NCBI GenBank assembly: GCA_013812515.1
Contig: JACCTI010000301.1
Span: 1 to 9,577, forward strand
From: Chthoniobacterales bacterium
Lineage (GTDB): Bacteria; Verrucomicrobiota; Verrucomicrobiia; Chthoniobacterales; UBA10450
Direction: 5' to 3'
DNA: 9,577 nt
The translations under genes and the position numbers were made by a program. This document shows positions 1 to 6,880 of the stretch, one piece after another; position 1 is the first letter of the stretch; every line of letters starts with the position of its first letter. The notes beneath the pieces are model-generated. The model made no database searches, had not been told where the DNA came from, and worked only from the letters and a program-made list of their open reading frames with translations.

Positions 1-296
1 ATCATCGAGCGACACACGAGCTGATCGCGAAATTGTTCCAGCTCCGGGGGGAGCTCGAACTGGAGGGCGACCATGTGATTGGGCGTGAACGTGAAGCGCT
101 GGAACCAAAAAGCGGAGAGCTGATTCAGGACCGCGCCTTTGTCCGGGATCGGATCGGGCAGGATGCAGTCGAAGGCGGAGAGGCGATCGGTCGCAACGAA
201 GAGGAGCGTTTCGCCGAGATCGAAGACTTCGCGGACTTTCCCGCTGCGGAGTTTCGGAATGGGGAGATCGAACGTTGTGAGAGGAGGCGAAGGCAT
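1..296 (-). CDS. purC: Phosphoribosylaminoimidazole-succinocarboxamide synthase (SAICAR synthetase), N-terminal part
   Basis: PurC joins CAIR and aspartate, using ATP, to make SAICAR in cytosolic purine biosynthesis. The reverse complement from the ATG at 296-294 is open for 98 codons to the window edge, so the C-terminal two thirds or so is missing. Seen directly: GKVREVFDLGE at residues 19-29 (the N-terminal nucleotide-binding loop typical of SAICAR synthetases), then LLFVATDRLSAFDCILPDPI (31-50) and PDKGAVLNQLSAFWF (51-65). This VA(T/S)DR(L/I)SAFD ... KG.VLNQLS.FWF series is diagnostic of the family. There is no clear Shine-Dalgarno site before the ATG. The gene is divergent from rlmI, with 81 bp between the two start codons, so their promoters must share that gap. 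A long open frame on the plus strand runs through this region, but it is antisense shadow. The identification is firm; only the extent is limited by the window. Confidence 0.93.
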   Translation of the reverse strand, partial: MPSPPLTTFDLPIPKLRSGKVREVFDLGETLLFVATDRLSAFDCILPDPIPDKGAVLNQLSAFWFQRFTFTPNHMVALQFELPPELEQFRDQLVCRSM

Positions 297-311
297 CGCG
301 AATCGTGGCTA

Positions 312-368
312 GTGAATAGTCGATCTGCGCGTCTTTCACCATTCACAATTCACCGCTTAGCATTCACC
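312..368. repeat. Cluster of ATTCAC/GTGAAT hexamers in the purC-rlmI divergent gap
   Basis: The 81-bp gap between the divergent starts holds ATTCAC at 341-346, 348-353 and 362-367, a related TTTCACC at 334-340, and the inverted form GTGAAT at 312-317. The inverted copy could pair with any direct copy to form a small hairpin. The spacing is irregular (7 and 14 bp), so this is not a clean tandem array. It could be a remnant of a dispersed short repeat or binding sites for a regulator of the two genes; the sequence does not decide. I see no convincing -35/-10 pair on either strand here. Confidence 0.5.
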
Positions 369-377
369 TTCCAAGCC

Positions 378-1589
378 ATGGCCGGCCTCGTCATCAAACC
401 TCGCGCGCGCATCCTCCATGGCCATGACTGGGTCTTTTCCGGCGAAGTATTGAAGTCCTTTGGCAGCCCCGTGGACGGGGACGTGATCTCGCTCAAGGAT
501 GGCCGCGACCACCTGCTCGGCAGCGCAATCTACAACAGCAAATCGCAAATCGTGGCGCGGCGCTTTTCGCGGCGCCGGCAGGACCTGGACGCCGATTTTT
601 TCGAGCGCCGGATCGCGCAGGCGGTGGAATACCGGAAGCGGCGGGGCGTTGATCCGCGGCTGTGTCGAATTGTCTGGAGCGAGAGCGATGGATTACCGGG
701 CGTGACCGTGGATCGCTATGGGGATCAGCTCGTCGTGCAAACGCTAACGCTGGCGATGGACATGCGGAAAGATCTGATCGTCGAGGCCTTGAAAGGTGGC
801 GCAGGCGGCCCGCTTGTGATTGGAGACGGCGGAAGCCAGAGGCATGCGCCACGTTCCATTATCGAGCGCAATGATGCGCCGGTGCGGAAAGCGGAAGGGC
901 TTGAGCCGCGCAGTGGCATTTTGTGGGGAGATCTCCCCGGAGAAGTGGAAATCGAACTCGGAGGTATTCGTTTCGCGGTCGATTTACTCCAAGCCCAAAA
1001 GACTGGATTTTACCTTGATCAGTCGCAGCACTACGGCGCGGTGGCGAAGTATGCGAAGGGCCGGCGCGTGCTGGATTGTTTTAGCAGTCAGGGCGCCTTT
1101 GCGCTGGCTTGTGCAAAAGCGGGTGCCGCTACAGTGACGGGAGTGGAAGCGAGCAGCGAGAGTCTGAGAGCCGCGCGCAGCAATGCGGAGCGCAACGACC
1201 TGCGCGTGAACTTTGTGGAAGAAGATGTCTTCCAATTTCTCCGCGGAGCCGAGAAGGCGGAAGCGGAATACGACCTGATCATCCTCGACCCCCCATCCTT
1301 CACGAAGACAAAAGGCGGACTGCATAATGCCATGCGCGGATACCGCGAGTTGCATGTGCGCGCCTTCAAGCTGCTCTCGAAAGACGGAGTGCTGGCCACG
1401 TTTTCCTGTTCGCATCACGTCTCGGAACAAGCTTTCGCACAGACGATCGCCGATGCGCTCGTCGATGCGCGCCGCTCTGCGCGGAGGCTGCGCCGTTTCG
1501 AGCAGGCGCTCGATCATCCGGTGCTCCCGACCTTGCCGGAGACGGAATATTTCAAGGGCGTGCTGCTCGAGATGATGCCAGGGCGCTAA
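378..1589 (+). CDS. rlmI: Class I SAM-dependent rRNA cytosine-C5 methyltransferase, RlmI family
   Basis: RlmI-family enzymes methylate a cytosine of 23S rRNA at C5 using S-adenosylmethionine. I chose the ATG at 378 (403 aa) because the protein from there begins MAGLVIKPRARILHGHDWVF, the usual start of the N-terminal PUA RNA-binding domain (about 1-75), and the length is close to E. coli RlmI (396 aa). The open frame continues upstream to 33, but that part is antisense to purC. Landmarks: SESDGLPGVTVDRYGD (101-116), IERNDAPVRKAEGL (162-175), GFYLDQSQHYG (210-220), SAM motif I VLDCFSSQGAFAL (231-243), motif IV IILDPPSFTK (301-310), and FSCSHHVSE (342-350) with the Cys expected near the active site. 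Odd: residues 140-159 are an extra segment lying on a 57-bp DNA stretch with inverted-repeat ends (see separate entry). The start has no clear Shine-Dalgarno site. A glycosyltransferase gene follows after 14 bp, probably co-transcribed. The family call is firm; the exact target base is inferred. Confidence 0.9.
   Translation: MAGLVIKPRARILHGHDWVFSGEVLKSFGSPVDGDVISLKDGRDHLLGSAIYNSKSQIVARRFSRRRQDLDADFFERRIAQAVEYRKRRGVDPRLCRIVWSESDGLPGVTVDRYGDQLVVQTLTLAMDMRKDLIVEALKGGAGGPLVIGDGGSQRHAPRSIIERNDAPVRKAEGLEPRSGILWGDLPGEVEIELGGIRFAVDLLQAQKTGFYLDQSQHYGAVAKYAKGRRVLDCFSSQGAFALACAKAGAATVTGVEASSESLRAARSNAERNDLRVNFVEEDVFQFLRGAEKAEAEYDLIILDPPSFTKTKGGLHNAMRGYRELHVRAFKLLSKDGVLATFSCSHHVSEQAFAQTIADALVDARRSARRLRRFEQALDHPVLPTLPETEYFKGVLLEMMPGR
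796..852. repeat. 57-bp inverted-repeat-bounded segment inserted in frame in rlmI
   Basis: GTGGCGCA at 796-803 and its exact reverse complement TGCGCCAC at 845-852 bound a 57-bp segment, exactly 19 codons. If the match is extended outward and inward with mismatches, about 12 of 14 bases still agree. It encodes rlmI residues about 140-159, a Gly/Pro/Ser-rich stretch between IVEAL and RSIIERNDAPVRK. From memory, family members pass directly from the helix ending in EAL to the (I/Y)ERNDAPVR motif with only a few residues between. This supports an insertion of a small REP-like or MITE-like repeat that kept the reading frame. The alternative is an ordinary lineage-specific surface loop whose codons happen to give the palindrome. 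Confidence 0.5.
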
Positions 1590-1603
1590 CCCACCAAAAC
1601 GCG

Positions 1604-2398
1604 ATGCAATGGTTTATCGGAATCAACGAAGGCTGTCCTGCGTTCAAGCAATACGCGGATATGGCGAAGGTCGCCCTCCACACGGCCAGACGGCACACGT
1701 CGCTCCAGCCGCACGTGCTCTATGACGGCGGCGAGAACGTTTTCACTCGGTGGCTGCGAGATCGCGAGATCCCGATCATCCCCCGGCGCACTTTTCTCCT
1801 GGAGGAGTTGGAGGAATTGAGCGCGCGCAAGAGTGACCCCGCTCTTACCCGCGTGGCGCGGGGGGTGTTCCTGAGGGTGGAACTGCCGGCTCTTCACTCC
1901 GAGATCGGTCTCGAGGACCGTGTTCTCTACACGGACTGCGATGTCTTCTTCCGGAGTGATGTGATCGCCGACCTCGAGGGGTTTGCCTGCGACTATTTCG
2001 CCGTCGCGGGAGAATTCACGCCCCACGATTTTGAGAATATGAACACGGGCGTGATGTTCATGAATCTCGCGCGACTACAGGAAAGAGATCATGAGTTCAG
2101 AGACTTCATCAGCGCGGATCTCGAGGCTTTCGAACGCATTGCATGGGACCAGGGAGCCTACCGCAGCTTTTTCAGGTCATCGGCGAACGTGCCATTGTGG
2201 AATACGCTCGCGCCGGAGTTCAATTGGAAACCGTACTGGGGTAATTACTCATCGGCGAAAATCGTTCACTTCCATGGGCCGAAGCCTTTTCAGCGCGAGC
2301 ACATCGACTCACACTATCCTGAGCTCAAATACCTGACGGGCGGTTGCTATGAAGAGCTTTGTGACCTCTGGAGCGAACTACTCCGAGAAGCGGAGTAG
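1604..2398 (+). CDS. GT8-like glycosyltransferase (GT-A fold)
   Basis: This is probably a nucleotide-sugar-dependent glycosyltransferase of 264 aa; the acceptor is unknown. Visible motifs follow the GT8 (LgtC/glycogenin-like) order. LEDRVLYTDCDVFFRSDV (103-120) holds the metal-binding D-x-D (D111, D113). NMNTGVMFMNLARL (145-158) is the typical N-x-G-V-x-x-x-N element. WDQGAY (181-186) matches the D-Q-x segment, then PLWNTLAPEFNWKPYWG (197-213), and KIVHFHGPKPF (219-229) is the C-terminal H-x-x-G-x-x-K-P metal/diphosphate motif. No signal peptide or membrane segment is evident, so it should act in the cytoplasm, perhaps on an envelope glycan. The ATG at 1604 is 14 bp after the rlmI stop and lacks an obvious Shine-Dalgarno site, which suggests co-transcription with rlmI. 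The functional link to rlmI is unclear and may be only positional. The fold call is strong; the substrate cannot be read from sequence. Confidence 0.82.
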   Translation: MQWFIGINEGCPAFKQYADMAKVALHTARRHTSLQPHVLYDGGENVFTRWLRDREIPIIPRRTFLLEELEELSARKSDPALTRVARGVFLRVELPALHSEIGLEDRVLYTDCDVFFRSDVIADLEGFACDYFAVAGEFTPHDFENMNTGVMFMNLARLQERDHEFRDFISADLEAFERIAWDQGAYRSFFRSSANVPLWNTLAPEFNWKPYWGNYSSAKIVHFHGPKPFQREHIDSHYPELKYLTGGCYEELCDLWSELLREAE

Positions 2399-2447
2399 GC
2401 GACAGCTAGAGCATCCGCCAAGTGAAGCGTTGGGGCGTGTGCTGTCC

Positions 2448-2980
2448 TCAGCGCAAGGACGGTCGACTCGCAGCGCGCCTTGTGCTTGCGCTGTGGACGA
2501 TTCGCGCGGCCGAGGTGAAGGGATGCGGCTCGGGCGTTTCCGCATCAAGGACGTGAAGCACTTCCCAGCCCCGCGCCTTGAGATAATCCGATATCAACGC
2601 GCGATGACAACGCCACCAGACTGCCTCGGCACACATGATCGCTGCGGTCCGCCGTCTGAAGCGAGCTCCAGCAGCCGTGCGATCCCGGCCGCGAACTCCG
2701 GCGTCTCCATGTTATCGGAATAGCCGCGAAAGGAGAGGTTCCGCCAGACCGTGTTTCGGGAGTCGGGACGCGCCTTCCGCCTTCCGTCCACCTCACGGAA
2801 GTGCTAGTAGCGGACGCCATTCTCGCCTAACGAGCCGGCAAGCGCGTCCGCGTTGAATTGCGGGTAACGTTTCGAGCCGGGCAGCAGACGGACGTCGGCC
2901 AAGAGCTTGATGCCGTTCGCCTCCAGCAGCGCGATGAACTCTTCGAGAGCCCGAGTCGAATGTCCAATCGTCCAGATCAT
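2448..2980 (-). pseudogene. DUF488 family gene, broken by an amber codon and a frameshift
   Basis: Reading leftward from the ATG at 2980-2978, the product begins MIWTIGHSTRALEEFIALLE and continues to LLADVRLLPGSKRYPQFN, the standard opening of DUF488 proteins (function unknown). After GVRY (residue 58) the same frame meets TAG at 2806-2804. It then resumes with family-like sequence: HFREVDGRRKARPDSRNT, then WRNLSFRGYSDNMETPEF. Near 2651-2656 the family sequence jumps to another frame, continuing as TAAIMCAEAVWWRCHRALIS, then KARGWEVLHVLD and EPHPFTSAARIV to a TGA at 2450-2448. The total is 533 nt, consistent with loss of one base from an intact gene of about 177 codons. Every family block is present in order, so the decay is recent or the lesions are assembly errors. 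The gene is convergent with the glycosyltransferase, with 49 bp between their stops. Confidence 0.85.
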
Positions 2981-3193
2981 TTTCGGCGCTCGGTTGTGAT
3001 CGGGACCGGACCCGTTGTAGCCGAGGGCGGTGACAACGTGGTAGCTGGGGGCGTTATCCCCGGCAGCGTCGGATCCGAAGTAGTCGTGGCTGGGCAAGAT
3101 AACATCCACATTGGTCGCTGCGCGGACGGGGATCAACGAGCCGGGCGATCAACAGCCTGCAACGATCACAACGATGTGTGAAGCTTTTCGCCA
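2977..3193. other. Spacer with Pro/Thr-biased frame, no convincing gene
   Basis: About 213 bp separate the divergent DUF488 ATG and the hydrolase start. No RNA gene or recognised protein is seen. On the minus strand, one frame from 3132 to the TGA at 2979-2977 encodes 51 residues rich in Pro, Thr and Ser (for example TTTSDPTLPGITPPATT). Its stop overlaps the DUF488 ATG as ATGA. That looks like the C-terminal linker or tail of a lost secreted protein, but it has no upstream body or ribosome site. The composition may simply reflect loosely repeated GT.GTAGC.G.G units on the plus strand at about 3014-3095. I do not call a gene. Confidence 0.35.
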
Positions 3194-4027
3194 GTGAAGG
3201 TTCGCTGGCGTATCGGCATTTGGGTTGCGATATACCTTGCTGTCGTGGCCTTCGCTCATCTCGCGGATCGGCTGATTCTATTCCCGAGCACGGCTGAAAT
3301 TCCTGCCGGCGCGGCGGTTCGGACTTTCATTCCGTTCGAAAATGGCCAGCTCGAGATTTGGACAGCGCAGTCCCGGTTAGCTCAACGCAGCGGGCAGGTC
3401 GACGCGTACGTGCTTCGCTTCTACGGCAATGCTGATCGCGCCGATCGTTGGGTCACCGATGAAGCGGACGCATGGGACGATCGCGCGGTTGAGGTCTGGG
3501 GCGTGAATTACCCCGGGTTCGGCCGCAGCACCGGCCCAGCGCGTCTCGCCCGGATTGGACCGGCCGCGCTGGCAGCGTTTGATGCGCTGAAATCCAGGAG
3601 CGGCGAACGACCGATTGTGGTTTTTGGCGCCAGCATCGGGACGACAGCGGCTTTGCACATCGCCGCGCACAGGCAGGTCGCGGGCGTGATTCTGCATAAT
3701 CCCCCGGCACTGCGGCAAATGGTCTTGCGGCAGTTTGGCTGGTGGAATTTATGGCTGCTGGCGGGTCCTGTGGCGCTGCAGATTCCGCGCGATCTCGATA
3801 GCATCGCAAACGCCAAGACGGCCCGCGCTCCGGCGATTTTCATGCTGGCGGAGAAGGATGAAATCGTCGCGCCACGATGGCAACAGTTGGTCGTGAATGC
3901 CTACGCCGGAGAGAAGCGGATCATTTCCATTGCGGGCGCGAACCATAATTCGCCGGTGGAAGGCGCGGCCGTCGCTGATTTGCACCGTGCCTTGAAATGG
4001 CTCCTGCCGAGCACCGGAAGAGAATGA
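3194..4027 (+). CDS. Membrane-anchored alpha/beta hydrolase (Bem46/ABHD-like)
   Basis: This is a probable serine hydrolase of 277 aa acting at the outer face of the inner membrane on an unknown ester, amide or thioester. The N-terminus has one hydrophobic segment (about residues 7-22, IGIWVAIYLAVVAFAH) after KVRWR, giving a signal-anchor topology. Catalytic features seen: an oxyanion region RFYGNADR (75-82), NYPGFGRSTGPA (105-116), the nucleophile elbow GASIG (145-149, Ser147), a candidate acid Asp222 in LAEKDEIVAP, and His251 in AGANHNSP. This order and spacing fit Bem46/ABHD13/17-type hydrolases. The start is the GTG at 3194: a TGA at 3179-3181 closes the frame upstream, and no ATG occurs before the conserved core. 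GAAG at 3180-3183 may serve as a weak ribosome site. The stop overlaps the next gene (ATGA at 4024-4027), so the two are translationally coupled. Confidence 0.82.
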   Translation: MKVRWRIGIWVAIYLAVVAFAHLADRLILFPSTAEIPAGAAVRTFIPFENGQLEIWTAQSRLAQRSGQVDAYVLRFYGNADRADRWVTDEADAWDDRAVEVWGVNYPGFGRSTGPARLARIGPAALAAFDALKSRSGERPIVVFGASIGTTAALHIAAHRQVAGVILHNPPALRQMVLRQFGWWNLWLLAGPVALQIPRDLDSIANAKTARAPAIFMLAEKDEIVAPRWQQLVVNAYAGEKRIISIAGANHNSPVEGAAVADLHRALKWLLPSTGRE

Positions 4028-4800
4028 TCGACTCTCTTTTCGTTTACGCAGGCTTTGGACTCGTCGCGGCCGGGGTGGTCTCGCGTTTCCGACCGCTGCG
4101 CTTTTTTCGAATCCGAACGCGACATGCTGCCGCAGTTTCCGCCGGCGGATTGCTCATCGCCGCTGCGGCGCTCGCGTGGCCTGTCCGCACGAAGCAGGCG
4201 CCGGCACGGCTGAGCACGCTCGATGAATGGATGCCGCTTTGGCAGTTCGGCGAACGCCACACGATTCAGATTGCCGCGCCGCCGGAAGAAGTCTTCGCTG
4301 CCATTCGCGCGGTCACCGCGGACGAGATATTTCTGTTCCAAACGTTGACTGCGATTCGTCGCTGCGGCCGGCCCGGGCCTGCGGACGTCCTCCATCCTCC
4401 CGGGCAGCAACCGCTCCTTGACGTGGCCACGCAGACCACATTCGTCAGCCTGAGCGATGACCCGCCGCGTGAACTCGTCATCGGGACGGTCATTGTCGCT
4501 CAAGCGGAAACCCGCGCAGCTCTGGAGTTCACTCCGGAGCTGTTCCGAGGACCACTTCCGGCGGGCGTAGCGCTCGCCGCAATGAACTTTCTCGTTAGCC
4601 CTGCGGCTGGTGGCGGTTCGACGCTATCGACCGAAACGCGGGTTCTTGCCCAGGGTCGCTCCTCCGTCCGCCGGTTTGCTGTCTACTGGAGAATGATCCA
4701 TCCCGGGAGCGACATCATTCGGCGATCATGGCTATGTGCAATTCGCCGCCGCGCGGAAAACGAACTTCCGGCTGCTATCCGGAAAAGCTCCAGCCGCTAA
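4024..4800 (+). CDS. Membrane-anchored SRPBCC-like (START-fold) protein
   Basis: This 258-aa protein of unknown function has two N-terminal hydrophobic stretches (about 3-20 and 36-53) followed by a domain starting RHTIQIAAPPEEVFAAIRAV (78-97), the characteristic first strand and helix of SRPBCC/START-like ligand-binding domains. Later elements ELVIGTVIVAQ (150-160), GGGSTLSTETRVLA (196-209) and a terminal helix from FAVYWRMIHPGSDIIRRSWL (218-237) fit the same fold, with its antiparallel strands and long C-terminal helix. I chose the ATG at 4024 over an in-frame ATG at 3997. It overlaps the hydrolase stop as ATGA, has GGAAGAG (4016-4022) just upstream, and gives a cleaner hydrophobic N-terminus. 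It most likely binds or delivers a hydrophobic ligand for the coupled hydrolase; that is inference from context. It ends 17 bp from the convergent hflC stop, with no visible terminator between. Confidence 0.68.
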   Translation: MIDSLFVYAGFGLVAAGVVSRFRPLRFFRIRTRHAAAVSAGGLLIAAAALAWPVRTKQAPARLSTLDEWMPLWQFGERHTIQIAAPPEEVFAAIRAVTADEIFLFQTLTAIRRCGRPGPADVLHPPGQQPLLDVATQTTFVSLSDDPPRELVIGTVIVAQAETRAALEFTPELFRGPLPAGVALAAMNFLVSPAAGGGSTLSTETRVLAQGRSSVRRFAVYWRMIHPGSDIIRRSWLCAIRRRAENELPAAIRKSSSR

Positions 4801-4817
4801 CGTTGGGCAAGGCGCGT

Positions 4818-5858
4818 TTATCTGTTTTCAGGAGGCGCAGGCGTTGGCGTCATTACGGTCTCGCTCATCGACTTTAGGATTCGACCGAGATCGCTGTTGG
4901 TCGAGATCACCGCCGTGGTGTCGCCCTTGAAAGCAGCTTGCGCGACTTCGAGGCTGCGTTGGAAAAGATACAGGTCCTGCGCCTCGGGCGTGTTCAAGGC
5001 CGCTGTATAAATCCGCGCCGCTTCGGCGTCCGCTTCGCCTTCGATTTTCAGTGCCTGCTTGTTCGCCGTCGAAGTAATCGAGGCGACCTCGCTTTCCTTC
5101 TGTCCGCTGATGTTGGCTGCTTCGCCTTTGCCTTCCGAACGGAAGCGCGCCGCAATCTGATGGCGCTCGCTCGACATGCGGTCGTTGATCTTCGCGGCGA
5201 CCGCAGGGTTGTATTTGCTCCGTTTGAAACGCGAATCGAGCAGCTCGATGCCGAAGTCGGCGATCTTCTCGCGAGCGCGTTCGGTGATCTGTTTTTCGAT
5301 CGTGCCGCGGCCCAGCGCGATGTCGGGAATGGTGCTGGGGAGAATCGTGCCGCTTTGTTCCATCTCCTGATCGCGCAGCGGCTGACGGCCCTTCGTGACG
5401 CGGATGATCTCGACCAAGTCGTGGGTCGCGACAGCGGTGCGCGTTTCGCTGATGAGAATATCGTCGAGGCGCGAAAGAGCGCTCCGTTCGTCGTTCAAGC
5501 GGTTGTAATAGAGAAGCGGATCGCTGATCCGCCAGCGGGCGAATGAATCGACGATGATATAAAGCTTGTCCTTCGTCGGGCACTCAGTAGGCGGTCCTTC
5601 CCAGGCGAGGATGCGGTTATCGAAACGGTGGAGCTTGTCGATAAACGGCACCTTGAATTTCAGGCCAGGCGTTTGCTCGGTCCGAAGGGCTTTGCCGAAA
5701 CGCGTGATGATGACGGTTTCGTATTGATGCACGACAAAGAGAAGCGCGCCCCATTTCAACGCGGTGAAGAGAAAAAAGAGCCCGAGGAGCGACATGACTC
5801 GGCTCTGCAGGAAACGGAGCGGCGCCGGCGCTACGTAGGAATTCGGGTGGATGGCCAT
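4818..5858 (-). CDS. hflC: Protease modulator HflC (SPFH domain)
   Basis: HflC, together with HflK, forms a large periplasmic-facing SPFH assembly around the membrane protease FtsH and limits its access to membrane substrates. The 346-aa product has a short N-terminus, one membrane segment (about 22-43, MSLLGLFFLFTALKWGALLF), then VVHQYETVIITRFGKALRTE (42-61) and PGLKFKVPFIDKLHRFDNRI (64-83), standard HflC openings. RWRISDPLLYYN (108-119) and ADFGIELLDSRFKRSKYN (200-217) follow. RMSSERHQIAARFRSEGKGE (227-246) is the HflC signature, then an Ala/Glu-rich coiled coil (about 247-282). The Pro-rich tail ends APPENR. The start ATG (5858-5856) is one base after the hflK stop (TGACATG), so translation is coupled; no separate ribosome site is seen. 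No ftsH lies in the window. The length is close to E. coli HflC (334 aa). Confidence 0.92.
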   Translation of the reverse strand: MAIHPNSYVAPAPLRFLQSRVMSLLGLFFLFTALKWGALLFVVHQYETVIITRFGKALRTEQTPGLKFKVPFIDKLHRFDNRILAWEGPPTECPTKDKLYIIVDSFARWRISDPLLYYNRLNDERSALSRLDDILISETRTAVATHDLVEIIRVTKGRQPLRDQEMEQSGTILPSTIPDIALGRGTIEKQITERAREKIADFGIELLDSRFKRSKYNPAVAAKINDRMSSERHQIAARFRSEGKGEAANISGQKESEVASITSTANKQALKIEGEADAEAARIYTAALNTPEAQDLYLFQRSLEVAQAAFKGDTTAVISTNSDLGRILKSMSETVMTPTPAPPENR

Positions 5859-5859
5859 G

Positions 5860-6855
5860 TCAGCGCGCGTTTTTGGGCGTTGCCGGTTCCGCGAGCGGCA
5901 ACGTTTGCAGAATGCCTTTGATGCTGTCGTCCACGATCACCTTCTTCTCCAAGGCGGGCATGATCGCTTCCATCGCTTCGAGGTAGAGCCGGCGGCGAGT
6001 CGGTTCCGGCGCTTTGCGATACTCGGCCAGCAGTAGATTAAATTTGTCCGCGTCGCCTTTAGCCTGATTGATCCGCCGAAAAGCGTAGGCTTCGGCTTGC
6101 TTTTCACGGGCTTTCGCCTGGCCGCGGGCGTTCGGGACCGCATCGTTGTAAACCGCCCAAGCCTGGTTAATCGCAGTCTGCTTTTCCTGCTGTGCCTGGT
6201 TCACTTCGTTGAACGCCGCCTGCACCACTGCGGGCGGACGCACGGTCGCGAGCTGCACCTGTTGGATTTGCAAACCGAGCCCGTATTCCGACGACAAATT
6301 GATCAGGCGATCCAAGCTGGCGCTCTCGATGTCGTGTCGCCCGATGGTGAGCACTTCGTCGACCGTGCGGTCGCCGATCACCTCCCGCATCACACTCTCG
6401 GAAAGATCGCGCAGCGTTTTTTCCGGCTCGCGCGCGCCAAAAAGATAGATCCGCGGATCGATGATCCGGTATTGCACGACCCACGGAACCAGTGCCGTGT
6501 TCAGGTCGCCGGTGATCATCGTCTCGGTGTCTTCAGAATCGCGGTCGCCTTGGAAAACGTTGGTTGCATTCCTGCTCGCGAATCCGAACTCCAGCTTCAG
6601 GAGCCGCTGGGTCGGGATGATCTGGATTTCGTCCACATAGGGCAACGCGTAGGCGAGCCCGGGGTTCTCCGTCTTGAGATAAGCGCCGAAACGCATTCTT
6701 AGGCCGACGGAGTTCGCCGGAATGGAAACGAAGCCAAAGAAGAGAGAAACCAGGGTGATGAGAAGCCCGATGAGCGCGATCACCCCCAGGACGAGACGGA
6801 AGGGCTTCACCTGAAGACCGGTGGGCATGTTAGGCGAGCGCGGGATGATTTCCAT
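5860..6855 (-). CDS. hflK: FtsH protease activity modulator HflK (SPFH domain)
   Basis: This is the partner of HflC in the HflKC complex that regulates FtsH at the inner membrane. The 331-aa product has a membrane segment at about 20-42 (RLVLGVIALIGLLITLVSLF), then SPFH sequence: VSIPANSVGLRMRFGAYLKT (43-62), ENPGLAYALPYVDEIQIIPT (63-82), VPWVVQYRIIDPRIYLFGAR (123-142), VMREVIGDRTVDEVLTIGR (155-173). GLGLQIQQVQLATVRPPAVV (192-211) is the classic HflK block, and a coiled coil spans about 215-280. It lacks the Gly-rich N-terminal stretch of E. coli HflK (419 aa). The ATG at 6855-6853 is the first in frame; a second at residue 10 is possible, and neither has a clear Shine-Dalgarno site. It is the first gene after a 273-bp spacer, so it probably has its own promoter and forms a two-gene operon with hflC. 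Confidence 0.9.
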   Translation of the reverse strand: MEIIPRSPNMPTGLQVKPFRLVLGVIALIGLLITLVSLFFGFVSIPANSVGLRMRFGAYLKTENPGLAYALPYVDEIQIIPTQRLLKLEFGFASRNATNVFQGDRDSEDTETMITGDLNTALVPWVVQYRIIDPRIYLFGAREPEKTLRDLSESVMREVIGDRTVDEVLTIGRHDIESASLDRLINLSSEYGLGLQIQQVQLATVRPPAVVQAAFNEVNQAQQEKQTAINQAWAVYNDAVPNARGQAKAREKQAEAYAFRRINQAKGDADKFNLLLAEYRKAPEPTRRRLYLEAMEAIMPALEKKVIVDDSIKGILQTLPLAEPATPKNAR

Positions 6856-6880
6856 GAGTGCGGGAGAAGCAAGTCATCAC

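Noticed and set aside
33..377. Plus-strand upstream extension of the rlmI reading frame
   Set aside because: It is antisense to purC, its residues resemble no PUA or methyltransferase sequence, and the family start is clearly at 378.
984..1517. Minus-strand open frame of 177 codons
   Set aside because: It lies wholly inside rlmI, whose motifs are unmistakable. Long antisense frames are expected at this GC content.
2399..2447. Terminator between the glycosyltransferase and DUF488 genes (GACAGC at 2401-2406, GCTGTC at 2441-2446)
   Set aside because: The stem is only six base pairs with a 34-base loop and no T-run, so it is too weak to call.
3901..4503. Minus-strand open frame of 200 codons
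   Set aside because: It is antisense to the end of the hydrolase gene and the first half of the SRPBCC gene, and shows no recognisable motif.
4801..4817. Terminator in the convergent gap between the SRPBCC gene and hflC
   Set aside because: The gap is only 17 bases, with no stem-loop or T-run visible.
4938..5546. Plus-strand open frame of 202 codons
   Set aside because: It is antisense shadow of hflC; the reverse strand gives full HflC family sequence.
6097..6702. Plus-strand open frame of 201 codons
   Set aside because: It is antisense shadow of hflK.
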